A stretch of 64,000 bases of DNA. Source: Candidatus Amunia macphersoniae. Its GTDB lineage: Bacteria; Chloroflexota; Dormibacteria; Aeolococcales; Aeolococcaceae. Positions 54,056 to 62,178 of the stretch are shown here, piece after piece. The notes beneath the pieces are model-generated. The model was given only the letters and a program-made list of their open reading frames with translations, did not search any database and was not told the origin of the DNA. Within the stretch, counting starts at the first letter, position 1; every line of letters starts with the position of its first letter. The translations under genes and the position numbers were made by a program. The DNA is taken from assembly GCA_016464795.1 (NCBI GenBank), contig JAEKNN010000009.1, forward strand, positions 50,057-114,056. Direction: 5' to 3'.

Positions 54056-54271
54056 ATGGCCGACTCCGTCTATCGCGTCACCGAGCTCGTCGGCGTCAGC
54101 ACCAGCTCGTGGGAAGACGCCGCCCGCAGCGCCATCGAGACCGCCTCGTCGACGCTGCGCGATCTCCGGGTCGCCGAGATCGTCAAGCTCGACCTCACCA
54201 TCGAGGACGGGAAGGTGGCCCGCTTCAGGGCTCGCCTCAACGTCTCCTTCAAGTACGAGCCCGGCGCCTAG
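54056..54271 (+). CDS. Dodecin
   Basis: A 71-residue protein of exactly dodecin length. VYRVTELVGVSTSSWEDAAR and SAIETASSTLRDLRVAEIVK are the characteristic strand-helix pattern, ending RFRARLNVSFKYEP. Dodecins form hollow dodecamers that store flavins or CoA; the W in the SSWEDA motif stacks on the flavin. AGGAGG precedes the ATG. It stands alone. Confidence 0.95.
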   Translation: MADSVYRVTELVGVSTSSWEDAARSAIETASSTLRDLRVAEIVKLDLTIEDGKVARFRARLNVSFKYEPGA

Positions 54272-54405
54272 CCACCACGGCACGAACTGGCGCACCGAGC
54301 GCGCGGCCAGGGGATGAGCAGCTCCCGAGGTTCGCCACGCCGGCGCGCGCGCAATCGGTGCATCTGACGCAAAATCCGGCGCAGCAGATCACCAGGGAGG
54401 CTCGC

Positions 54406-55296
54406 ATGTCCCAGCTTGTCCGACGCGGCAGCTTCCGCAGCCGGGGTCAGCGTCTCTCGTACACCATCCACGGGGCCGGCGACCGGCCAGTGGTGCTGCT
54501 GCCTGGGCTGCTGCTGCCGGTGCGCATGCAGACCCCCCTGGCCCTGCACCTCGCAGATCGCGGCCACCGCGTGATCCTGCTCGACCCGCTGGGCCACGGC
54601 GAGTCGGACCGGCCCCGGGACATGTGGCGCTACTCGATGAGCCTGCTGGCCAAGGACGCTGTGGCTCTGCTCGACCACCTGAAGATCGAACAGGCGGTGG
54701 TGGGCGGCACATCGCTGGGTGCCAACGTCACCCTCGAGGTGGCCTCCATGGCGCCCGAGCGGTTGAAGGGCATGATCCTGGAGATGCCCGTGCTCGACAA
54801 CGCGCTGCTGGCCTCGGCTGTCGCCTTCGCCCCGCTGCTGCTGCTGGTGACCATCGGGGAACCTCTGATGAAGGCGCTGTCAGCGGTGACCCGACGGATC
54901 CCCACACGCCGCGTGTCGTTCACCCTCGACGTGTTCCTCGACGCTGTGCGCCAGGATCCGGGACCCAGCGGCGCGCTGCTGCAGGGGCTGTTCTTCGGCC
55001 GCACCGCACCGCATCGTGACGAGCGGCACACCTTCACCGCGCCGGCGCTGGTGATCGGCCATCACCGCGACCCTGTCCACCCCTTCTCGGACGCTGGGAT
55101 GCTCGCCCGTGAGCTGCCTAACGGCAAGCTCATCGAGGCCAGCTCGATCCTGGAGATGCGGTTGCGGCCCGAGCGCCTGTACGAGCAGATCGACGGTTTC
55201 CTCGACGACGTCTGGGGACGGCGCATGCGAGTGGTTGAGCGGCGGCCCGGCCGCCGTCGTGCCGCCGCCGCAGGGCGGTATGCGCGGCGAGCCTGA
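54406..55296 (+). CDS. Alpha/beta hydrolase
   Basis: A 296-residue alpha/beta-hydrolase. The nucleophile elbow is VVGGTSLGANVTLEVA with Ser103, and the oxyanion region is VVLLPGLLLPVRMQ. The strand-3 motif is VILLDPLGHGESDRP. The final catalytic His would be in the C-terminal IGHHRDPVHP region. The C-terminus is an Arg-rich tail (RRPGRRRAAAAGRYARRA). AGGGAGG lies upstream of ATG 54406; the frame extending further upstream overlaps dodecin and is not used. Substrate unknown. Confidence 0.85.
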   Translation: MSQLVRRGSFRSRGQRLSYTIHGAGDRPVVLLPGLLLPVRMQTPLALHLADRGHRVILLDPLGHGESDRPRDMWRYSMSLLAKDAVALLDHLKIEQAVVGGTSLGANVTLEVASMAPERLKGMILEMPVLDNALLASAVAFAPLLLLVTIGEPLMKALSAVTRRIPTRRVSFTLDVFLDAVRQDPGPSGALLQGLFFGRTAPHRDERHTFTAPALVIGHHRDPVHPFSDAGMLARELPNGKLIEASSILEMRLRPERLYEQIDGFLDDVWGRRMRVVERRPGRRRAAAAGRYARRA

Positions 55297-55325
55297 ACCC
55301 GGCCGGCCGGTATCCTTCCGCGGTC

Positions 55326-56360
55326 GTGACCACTCCTGCCGACATCGACGTCATCCCGCCCCGTGGCGACCGCCCCCGCGTGCTCAGTGGCATCCAACCC
55401 ACGTTCCAGCTGCACCTCGGCAACTACCTCGGCGCGCTGCGCAATTGGGCCCAGGAGCAGGAGAGGTACGACAACTTCTTCTGCATCGTCGACCTGCACG
55501 CGCTGACCACCCTGCCCGAGCCGGAGGTGGTGCGCAGCAGTGTGCTCGAGCTGGCGGCGCTGTTCATCGCCTGCGGCCTCGACCCCGACAGGAACGTGCT
55601 CTTCCGCCAGTCGGAGGTGTCGGCCCATGCGCAGCTCGGGTGGATCCTCGAGTGCCACACCCCACTGGGATGGCTGGAGCGGATGACCCAGTTCAAGTCC
55701 AAGGCGGGCAGCGGGCGGGAACGTGAGCGTGCCGCCGCCGGGTTGCTCACCTACCCGGCCCTGATGGCGGCGGACATCCTGCTCTACGACGCCGACTACG
55801 TGCCCGTCGGGGACGATCAGCGCCAGCACGTCGAGCTCGCCCGCGACCTCGCCCAGCGTGTCAACAGCATGCGCGGCGAGGTCTTCCATCTGCCGCAACC
55901 ATTGATCCGGACCACCGGGGCGCGGGTGATGGGCCTCGACGACCCCACCACCAAGATGAGCAAGACGACAGCACGCAGCAAGCCGGCGCACGCAATCCTG
56001 CTGCTCGATCCTCCCGACACCGTCCGCAAGAAGATCGGCCGGGCCACGACGGACACCAACCCGGAGGTCGCCGAGCCGTTGGGGGCCGGCGTGGCCAACC
56101 TGCTGGACATCCACGCCGCGCTGCGCGGCCTCACCCACGACGAGGTGGTCGCGCAGTTCTCCGGCGCCAGCTACGGCGCGCTCAAGAGGGCGGTGACCGA
56201 TTCGATCAACGAGACCCTGGCCCCGGTGCACGCCCAGTACCGAATGATCCGTGGCGACGAGCCATGGCTGCTGGGGATGCTCGCCGAGGCGGCGGAGCGG
56301 GCTGCCTCTGTCGCCGACGTCACCCTGCTGCGCGCCCAGCGTGCTGTGGGGTTGCGCTGA
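55326..56360 (+). CDS. trpS: Tryptophanyl-tRNA synthetase
   Basis: A 344-residue class Ic synthetase of the bacterial type. The HIGH-equivalent is HLGN (residues 30-33) in SGIQPTFQLHLGNYLG, and the KMSKS loop reads KMSKTTARSK near residue 217. LLYDADYVPVGDDQRQHVEL is the usual TrpRS tRNA/tryptophan-binding region. It charges tRNA-Trp with tryptophan. GTG 55326 lies nine bases after a TATCCT box, leaving a leader of only about two bases, with no T-box or other leader element. The gene for a LOG-like protein follows. Confidence 0.96.
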   Translation: MTTPADIDVIPPRGDRPRVLSGIQPTFQLHLGNYLGALRNWAQEQERYDNFFCIVDLHALTTLPEPEVVRSSVLELAALFIACGLDPDRNVLFRQSEVSAHAQLGWILECHTPLGWLERMTQFKSKAGSGRERERAAAGLLTYPALMAADILLYDADYVPVGDDQRQHVELARDLAQRVNSMRGEVFHLPQPLIRTTGARVMGLDDPTTKMSKTTARSKPAHAILLLDPPDTVRKKIGRATTDTNPEVAEPLGAGVANLLDIHAALRGLTHDEVVAQFSGASYGALKRAVTDSINETLAPVHAQYRMIRGDEPWLLGMLAEAAERAASVADVTLLRAQRAVGLR

Positions 56361-56373
56361 CGCCGGCCGCGCA

Positions 56374-56889
56374 GTGACAGCTCAACCGACGGCCCGTCGA
56401 CCATTGATCGCCGTCTGCGGAACATCGCGTGCCGACCCCGACACCGATGACCTGGCCGAGCGAGTCGGCGCCCTGATTGCGGCTCGCGGCGGCATCGTGG
56501 TGTGCGGCGGCCTCGGCGGCGTGATGGCGGCGGCAGCGCGCGGCGCGGCCGGGGCCGGCGGCTTCAGCGTCGGGCTGCTGCCCGGAGACAGTCCGGACCA
56601 CGCGGCGGCCGACGTGTCTCTGGCGCTGGCCACCGGGATGGGGGAGATGCGCAACGTGCTGATCACCCGGGCCTGTCCGGTGATCATCGCCATCGGTGGT
56701 GCGTACGGCACGCTGAGCGAGATCGCGCTGGCGCTGCGCAACGGACGGCCGGTCATCGGGCTCCAGACGTGGGCGATCCGCGCCCCGGGCGATCGCATCG
56801 CCGATCCGGGCATCCGCCTCGCCAACCACCCCGATGAGGCGGTGGCGATGGCCTTCGCAGCCATCGACGGGGAGAGCGAGCGCGGCTGA
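56374..56889 (+). CDS. LOG/TIGR00725-like protein
   Basis: A 171-residue Rossmann-like protein of the TIGR00725/LOG-related family. IAVCGTSRADPDTDDLAERV opens it, with the glycine-rich nucleotide loop in GGIVVCGGLGGVMAAAARGA and GEMRNVLITRACPVIIAIGG, which carries the M-R-N and later G-T-(L/S)-x-E signature (GTLSEIALAL). LOG enzymes release cytokinin-type bases from nucleotides; this TIGR00725 branch is shorter and its reaction is uncertain. It starts at GTG 56374, 13 bases after trpS. Confidence 0.85.
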   Translation: MTAQPTARRPLIAVCGTSRADPDTDDLAERVGALIAARGGIVVCGGLGGVMAAAARGAAGAGGFSVGLLPGDSPDHAAADVSLALATGMGEMRNVLITRACPVIIAIGGAYGTLSEIALALRNGRPVIGLQTWAIRAPGDRIADPGIRLANHPDEAVAMAFAAIDGESERG

Positions 56890-56894
56890 ACCGC

Positions 56895-58031
56895 TCAGCG
56901 ACGAGTGCTGAGGGCGGACTCGATCTCCTCCAGCATCGCTGCCACGCGGGGGGTGGCAAAGTGTCCCCGCGCGGGCTCCAGGTAGTCGATCAACCAAGCG
57001 GTGAGCGCGTTCTTGGCGTCGCCCGGGTGCAGGTCGCCCCGGCCGTATGCGCCGGCCAGATCCTCGTAGGTGTCGAACGTGACGGGACCGCCGCTGGCCT
57101 GGCTGCGATCGACGCGCACCGGAGCGCCACCGAGTCCGAACACCAGTTGTTGAAACCAGTTCAGGACTGGGTTGAAGCGCGTCTCGCCAGGAGGGCAGAA
57201 AGCCTTGGCGACGCGGCGGCGGATGGTATCGGGGTCGTCGTGGACGAACACCGCGGAGGATGGGTCGGACTTGCTCATCTTCAGCGCGGCGGGATCGACA
57301 TCCTCGGGAAGTGGCCAGACCGGCGGCTTGCGCAGGCCGAGAAGCAGCGGGTGATGCACAGCCGCCGGCTTGACCGTGTGTCCATCGAGGTCGGTGAGAC
57401 GGTTGGTGCGGATCTTCGTGGCAACGTCGCGGGCGATCACGTGGGCCTTGCGCTGCTCGGTTCCCGCATGAGCGAGGTTGATGCCCTGGGCAAAGATGTC
57501 GGCAGCCTGCATCGCCGGGTAGACGAGCTTGGCGAAGTCGACCGAGTCGCTCTGCTCGCGACCGAGGATGCTGATGCTGCGCAGCATCCTCGAGAGCGTG
57601 GTGTTGCGGCTGACCTCGATGACCGTGGACCAGTAGTCGAGGTTGTTGGCGTAGAGGTCGGTGCCTAGCACGAAGTGCACGCGCACGGGGTCGGCGCCCA
57701 CGGCGAGCAGCGACGCTTTCATCGCCTCGGTGAAGTAGCCGGTGGCGATGCGGCGGATGAGGTCACGGTCGCCGCCGAGCTTGTCGTTGATCCAGGTGTG
57801 CCAGTCGGCGAGCAGGATGTGGCAGTCGACGCCGGCGTCGAGAAAGTCGCGCACCTTGCCCATGGCCACGAGCCCGCTGCCGAGGTGCACTTTCCCGGAA
57901 ATCTCGAATCCGATGTAGTGCCGAATCGGCGTGCTCGTTCCCAGCAGGGTCAGCAGGTCATCCCGGCCCATCACCTCGGCGGTGTTGCGCTCGATGAGCG
58001 CCATGCGGTCCGCGGTGCTCAGGGTGCTCAC
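56895..58031 (-). CDS. tyrS: Tyrosyl-tRNA synthetase, archaeal/eukaryotic type
   Basis: A 378-residue synthetase. The HIGH-like motif is HLGSG (residue 49) within YIGFEISGKVHLGSG, and the KMSKS loop is LKMSKSDPSS. The segment NLAHAGTEQRKAHVIARDVA, plus the anticodon-binding C-terminus, matches the archaeal/eukaryotic TyrRS branch (compare the methanogen enzyme's G-x-x-Q-R-K-I-H-M-L-A-R), not the usual bacterial TyrRS with its S4 domain. That implies acquisition by lateral transfer at some stage. It charges tRNA-Tyr. GTG 58031 lies nine bases from a TAGACT box. It converges on the LOG-like gene. Confidence 0.9.
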   Translation of the reverse strand: MSTLSTADRMALIERNTAEVMGRDDLLTLLGTSTPIRHYIGFEISGKVHLGSGLVAMGKVRDFLDAGVDCHILLADWHTWINDKLGGDRDLIRRIATGYFTEAMKASLLAVGADPVRVHFVLGTDLYANNLDYWSTVIEVSRNTTLSRMLRSISILGREQSDSVDFAKLVYPAMQAADIFAQGINLAHAGTEQRKAHVIARDVATKIRTNRLTDLDGHTVKPAAVHHPLLLGLRKPPVWPLPEDVDPAALKMSKSDPSSAVFVHDDPDTIRRRVAKAFCPPGETRFNPVLNWFQQLVFGLGGAPVRVDRSQASGGPVTFDTYEDLAGAYGRGDLHPGDAKNALTAWLIDYLEPARGHFATPRVAAMLEEIESALSTRR

Positions 58032-58108
58032 GAGCCAGGCAGTCTAGAGGCTGTGCAGTAGGGTGCCTCCACAGCGGGGGCGTGTACGGATGACCAGGGG
58101 GAACTGTC

Positions 58109-59032
58109 GTGACCGGGACGGTGGCACCATCGGGTGAGCAGATCGAGCTGGTCCACGGCGATCAGAGGCTGGTGGTGGTCGGTGGCGGCGGTGGGGTCCG
58201 CCGCTACACCCTCGATGGTCGCGACCTGCTCGACGGCTATGAAGAGCACGAGACGTGCCGCGGCGGTCGCGGCCAGCTCCTGATCCCCTGGCCGAACCGC
58301 ATCCGGGACGGGCGCTACCGCTTCGCCGAGGAGTCGCATCAGCTGGCCATCACCGAGCCGGCCACAGGTCACGCCATTCATGGGCTGGTGCGGTGGGGCC
58401 GGTGGGACGTGGTGGATCGCACAGCCAGCAGCGCCACCATGACGCACCTGTTGCTGGCCAACCCCGGCTACCCGCACACCCTGGCGCTGCGAGCGGACTA
58501 CGCGCTCGGCGATGCTGGCCTCACCGTCACCGTCGGTGCCACCAATGTCGGCGCCACACCGGCGCCGTACGGCAGCGGCGCTCATCCCTACCTGCGCGCC
58601 GCGCTGGGCACCGTGGACAGTTGCCGGCTGCGGGTGCCCGCGGCCAGCCGCCTGATCGCCGACGAACGTCAGATCCCCGTCGGTCGGGAGCACGTCGAGG
58701 GCACCGAGTACGACTTCAGGGAGGCACGGGAGATCGGGGCGCTCAAGCTCGACACCGCGTTCGCCGACCTGGTGCGCGACTCGGATGGGCTGGCGCGGGT
58801 GATGGTCCGGGACCCGCGCACCCAGCTGGCGCTGACACTGTGGATGGATGCCGCCCACGAGTATGTGATGGTGTTCACCGGGGACACGCTGACCGAGCGC
58901 CGGCGGCACGCCGTTGCCATCGAGCCGATGACCTGTCCCCCCAACGCCTTCGCAAGCGGTGACCAGCTGCACGTGCTCGAGCCGGGAGAGCAGCACGAGG
59001 CGCGCTGGGGGATCACGCCGACATTGGCTTGA
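58109..59032 (+). CDS. Aldose 1-epimerase family protein
   Basis: A 307-residue galactose-mutarotase-fold protein. LLIPWPNRIRDGRYRF, the catalytic His in HAIHGLVRW, and the later GSGAHPYLRAALG with its second catalytic His are family features; the C-terminal MTCPPNAFASG carries the substrate-binding loop. It would interconvert alpha and beta sugar anomers, probably in sugar uptake or catabolism, but the sugar is not predictable. GTG 58109 is preceded by AGGGGG, and a TAGGGT -10-like box lies about 45 bases upstream. Confidence 0.88.
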   Translation: MTGTVAPSGEQIELVHGDQRLVVVGGGGGVRRYTLDGRDLLDGYEEHETCRGGRGQLLIPWPNRIRDGRYRFAEESHQLAITEPATGHAIHGLVRWGRWDVVDRTASSATMTHLLLANPGYPHTLALRADYALGDAGLTVTVGATNVGATPAPYGSGAHPYLRAALGTVDSCRLRVPAASRLIADERQIPVGREHVEGTEYDFREAREIGALKLDTAFADLVRDSDGLARVMVRDPRTQLALTLWMDAAHEYVMVFTGDTLTERRRHAVAIEPMTCPPNAFASGDQLHVLEPGEQHEARWGITPTLA

Positions 59033-59057
59033 CGGCTGCAGGCCCGTCTGCGACGAT

Positions 59058-59075
59058 GTGCTAATCCATTAGCAC
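59058..59075. promoter_or_regulatory. Perfect 18-bp palindrome before the GntR-ABC operon
   Basis: GTGCTAATccATTAGCAC: two 8-base arms, perfectly complementary, around a 2-base centre. It ends 16 bases before ATG 59092. The position and symmetry are those of a YtrA-type GntR autoregulatory operator. Confidence 0.65.
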
Positions 59076-59091
59076 TTTGAGGGCCACCGTC

Positions 59092-59493
59092 ATGGCGGCA
59101 ATCGCTTTCCGGCTCGACGGCCGGTCAGGCGTCCCCACGTACCGCCAGCTGACCCGCCAGGTGCATCGGGCGTTGCGTCTTGGTGTCCTGGAGCGCGGCG
59201 ACCAGCTCCCCACCGCGCGCGAGGTGGTCGAGGCGCTGGCGATCAACCCCAACACCGTGCTCCGGGCGTATCGCGACCTGGAACAGCAGGGCCTGGTCCA
59301 GTCCCGACCGGGCCAGGGCACGTTCGTCGTCGACGTCCCGCCCGGCCCCAGCCTCGGCGACCGTCAGGCCCTCCGTCGCGGACTGGAGCGCTGGGTTCGT
59401 GACGCCCGCCGCGCCGGCCTTGACGACGAGGGCATCGACACGCTCGTCGATGTCACCCTGCGCGATCTCGCCAGTGAGGAGGAGATCGCATGA
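59092..59493 (+). CDS. GntR family regulator, YtrA type
   Basis: A 133-residue regulator. The winged HTH is VPTYRQLTRQVHRALRLGVL, then GDQLPTAREVVEALAINPNT and VLRAYRDLEQQGLVQSRPGQ. The short C-terminal helical region (about 50 residues) is typical of the YtrA subfamily, which controls ABC-transporter genes. GAGGG lies eight bases before ATG 59092. Its stop overlaps the ATG of the ABC ATPase gene by four bases. It probably represses its own operon through the 18-bp palindrome. Confidence 0.88.
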   Translation: MAAIAFRLDGRSGVPTYRQLTRQVHRALRLGVLERGDQLPTAREVVEALAINPNTVLRAYRDLEQQGLVQSRPGQGTFVVDVPPGPSLGDRQALRRGLERWVRDARRAGLDDEGIDTLVDVTLRDLASEEEIA

Positions 59494-60395
59494 CCGCGGC
59501 GATCGAGAGCACCGGTCTGGGCCGCCGCTACGGTCGTCAGTGGGCGCTCCGCGACTGCACGCTGCGCATCCCGGCGGGTCGCATCGCCGGGCTGGTCGGG
59601 CCCAACGGCGCCGGCAAGACAACGCTTCTGCACCTTGCGATCGGCCTGCTCGAACCCAGTGCAGGATCGATCGAGGTGTTCGGCATCAGCCCGCGCCGCA
59701 ACTCGAAGGAGGTGCTCGCCAAGGTCGGCTTCGTGGCCCAGGATCACCCGCTGTATCGCGGATTTCGAGTCGACGAGACGCTCGAGCTCGGGCGGCGCCT
59801 GAACACCACCTGGGACGACGACGTCGCCCGCAGCCGGCTGGCCCGTCTGGGCATCCCGATGTCCAAGCGGTGTGGCGATCTCTCCGGCGGGCAGCGTGCC
59901 CAGGTTGCCCTGTGTCTGGCGCTGGCCAAGCGTCCTCAGCTGCTGATGCTCGACGAGCCCGTGTCCAGCCTCGACCCGCTGGCGCGCCGCGAGTTCCTCC
60001 AGGAGCTGATGACCGCCGTGGCTGACACCGGCTGCACCGTGCTGCTGTCGTCGCACGTTCTCGCCGACGTCGAGCGCGTCTGCGACCACCTGGTGATCCT
60101 CAGCAACGGCAGCGTCCAGGTGGCCAGCGGGATCGAGGAGCTGGTCAGCGGTCACCGCCTGCTGGTGGGGCCACGGCGCACGGGCGGGGACGCCGTCGCC
60201 GGGGCCGAGGTGGTGCAGGCAACCCACGGCGAACGAGAGTCGACCCTGATCGTGCGCACCAGCGGACGCATCCTCGACCCCGCCTGGGAGCAGCACGAGA
60301 TTGGCCTCGAAGACCTGGTGCTCGCCTATCTGCGCAACACCGGCGCCGGGACCATGCCCGAGCCTGAGCTGGCCGGCGCCGGGGAGCCTCGCTGA
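59490..60395 (+). CDS. ABC transporter ATPase
   Basis: A 301-residue ATP-binding subunit of an ABC-2-type transporter. Walker A is GPNGAGKTTLLHLAIGL, the signature is LSGGQRAQVALCLALA, and Walker B is LLMLDEPVSSLDPLAR. The C-terminal ~70 residues form the small extension seen in YtrB- and drug-export-type ATPases. It shares its operon with a YtrA-type regulator and a permease, an arrangement used for export of antibiotics or for cell-envelope stress responses. One-base overlap with the permease gene (TGATG). Confidence 0.9.
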   Translation: MTAAIESTGLGRRYGRQWALRDCTLRIPAGRIAGLVGPNGAGKTTLLHLAIGLLEPSAGSIEVFGISPRRNSKEVLAKVGFVAQDHPLYRGFRVDETLELGRRLNTTWDDDVARSRLARLGIPMSKRCGDLSGGQRAQVALCLALAKRPQLLMLDEPVSSLDPLARREFLQELMTAVADTGCTVLLSSHVLADVERVCDHLVILSNGSVQVASGIEELVSGHRLLVGPRRTGGDAVAGAEVVQATHGERESTLIVRTSGRILDPAWEQHEIGLEDLVLAYLRNTGAGTMPEPELAGAGEPR

Positions 60396-61354
60396 TGCTG
60401 TGGTTGACCTGGCGGCAGCATCGCGGTGAGGCGCTCGCCGTGGTCGCGGTGGGCGTGGGGCTGGGCGCCGTGCTCGTCCTGACCGGCCTGCAGATGCGCT
60501 CGGCGTTCGACGCCCAGGGCGTCGGCGGTTGCCTGTCACCGGTGCAGCCGGCCAACTGCTCGGGTGTCGTCAATGGCTTCGAGCAACAGTTCCAGCTCTA
60601 TCTGAGCTTCTATCAATGGTTCAACCTGATTCCACTGGTTCTCGGCATCTTCGTGGGCGCGCCGCTGGTCGCCCGCGAGGTGGAGCGCACCACGCACCTG
60701 CTGGCGTGGACGCAGGGGGTCACCCGCACGCGCTGGATCGTGACCAAGCTGGCGCTGCTGGCGGGTGGTGCGGCGGTCGCGGGGATCGCCTTCACGCTGC
60801 TGATGACCTGGTGGCGTCAGCCACTCGATCTGATCGCCGGCAGCGCCATGCGTCCGGACGCCTTCGACTTCGAGGGGCTGGCCCCGGCCGGGTACTTCGT
60901 GGCGGCCCTCTCCATCGGCATCGCCGCCGGGACACTGCTGCGACGCACCATCCCCGCCATGGGGGTGGCCATCATCGCCTTCCTCGCCCTGCGTTTCGGC
61001 ACCATCGCACTGCTCAGACCAAACTTCATGTCGGCGCTGGTTGTGTCGACGCCAGTCGATTCACGGCCCGCTGCGGTGGGCAACGGGGCGTGGGTGCTCG
61101 ATGACCGACTGAGCGATGGGGCAGGACACGCCTTCAGCGGGCGCTTCGCCTTCGACCAGCTCTGCGCGGGCATCAACGACTCCAAAGGCGCTCTCACCTC
61201 CTGCCTGCAGCACCATGGAGTTGTCGAGTCGCTGACCTACCAACCGGCGGATCGCTTCTGGGCCTTCCAGGCCATCGAGCTGGGTCTCTTCGTGGGTGTC
61301 TCGGTCGGCCTGATGGTCCTGACCGTGTGGTGGGTGCGGCACCGAATCAGCTGA
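60395..61354 (+). CDS. ABC-2 type transporter permease
   Basis: A 319-residue membrane protein with about six helices, opening LTWRQHRGEALAVVAVGVGL and including WFNLIPLVLGIFVGAPLVAR then EVERTTHLLAWTQGVTRTRW. This last stretch is typical of ABC-2-like permeases in actinobacteria, where a membrane-bound ABC export system is built from one ATPase and one or two permeases. A large extracellular loop lies between the last helices (~210-285). It ends with VWWVRHRIS; a diverged copy of that 3' end follows 43 bases downstream. Confidence 0.85.
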   Translation: MLWLTWRQHRGEALAVVAVGVGLGAVLVLTGLQMRSAFDAQGVGGCLSPVQPANCSGVVNGFEQQFQLYLSFYQWFNLIPLVLGIFVGAPLVAREVERTTHLLAWTQGVTRTRWIVTKLALLAGGAAVAGIAFTLLMTWWRQPLDLIAGSAMRPDAFDFEGLAPAGYFVAALSIGIAAGTLLRRTIPAMGVAIIAFLALRFGTIALLRPNFMSALVVSTPVDSRPAAVGNGAWVLDDRLSDGAGHAFSGRFAFDQLCAGINDSKGALTSCLQHHGVVESLTYQPADRFWAFQAIELGLFVGVSVGLMVLTVWWVRHRIS

Positions 61355-61396
61355 CCTGATTCTCACCGTGTGGCGGGTGCGGCGCCTGATCAGCCG
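61322..61396. repeat. Short direct duplication at the permease 3' end
   Basis: Positions 61322-61353 recur at 61365-61396 with about five changes in 32 bases; both begin ACCGTGTGG. The second copy reaches the last codons of the convergent peptidase-like gene, so part of that C-terminus may derive from the duplication. Confidence 0.6.
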
Positions 61397-62118
61397 GTGC
61401 GGCCGGGCAGCCGCAGGTTCGGATCCGGGATGCCACCGACCGCCTCACCGTTGACGTGGTGCGTGCGACGAGCACCCACGACGACGGTCACCGTGCCGGG
61501 ACCGGCGACGGACCAGGTGCCGTCGCGCCACACCGCAGCGGTGCGCTCATCGACCCCGATGAGCGGCACCGCGCTGCCCAGCGCCTGCTGCGCGGAGGGA
61601 ATCCAGCGCTCGCCGAAGCTGTTGAAGTGGGGGAGGAGCGCGCAGCCCGGCACCAGATCGAGCCCGTCGACGGGACGGCGGGTGTCGTGTCCCGGCCACC
61701 GATCGCGGACCAGCGTCCACCGGCACAGCGCCATCGCCCCGGCCGACGAGCCTGCGAGCGCGGCGCCACCGTGCCACGCCGCCACGATCGCATCCCACAC
61801 CGGCGTGCCGGTGAGCAGGTGCACGGTGCGCCCCGGATCGCCCCCGGCGACATACAGCAGGCCAGCGCTGCGCGCCGCCTCCACGGTGGCCGCAACCGAC
61901 GCATCGCCGCGGGTTCGCACCCTCAACTCGACGAGATCGATGCCGACAGAGCTGAACCAGGTGCGTGCGCTGGCGACGGCCCGCTCGGGGTGGGTCCGGA
62001 TTGCCGAGCAGACCACGTACGCGGGGCGATCCGCCGCCGCCTCGGCGAGGATGCGGTCCTGCTCCTCGTTGCCGGCCTGGAACTCGGCGCCGCCGACCAG
62101 CGCTAGGGGACCGGTCAT
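61390..62118 (-). CDS. Peptidase E / cyanophycinase-like (S51) protein
   Basis: A 242-residue class-I-glutamine-amidotransferase-like fold. The nucleophile Ser is in ALAGSSAGAMAL (Ser125), with a G-G-D-P segment (LLYVAGGDPGRTV) before it, as in peptidase E. The N-terminal PLALVGGAEF and the later LLPHFNSFGERW fit the family, which cleaves aspartyl dipeptides or cyanophycin. No cyanophycin synthetase is present, so general dipeptide hydrolysis is more likely. It is divergent from the FNR-like gene. Confidence 0.85.
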   Translation of the reverse strand: MTGPLALVGGAEFQAGNEEQDRILAEAAADRPAYVVCSAIRTHPERAVASARTWFSSVGIDLVELRVRTRGDASVAATVEAARSAGLLYVAGGDPGRTVHLLTGTPVWDAIVAAWHGGAALAGSSAGAMALCRWTLVRDRWPGHDTRRPVDGLDLVPGCALLPHFNSFGERWIPSAQQALGSAVPLIGVDERTAAVWRDGTWSVAGPGTVTVVVGARRTHHVNGEAVGGIPDPNLRLPGRTG

Positions 62119-62178
62119 GGGTGCGCAGGATACGGCCGAACGGTCCGCCGGCTCCCGCTCCCTACACTGACCCGCGGC

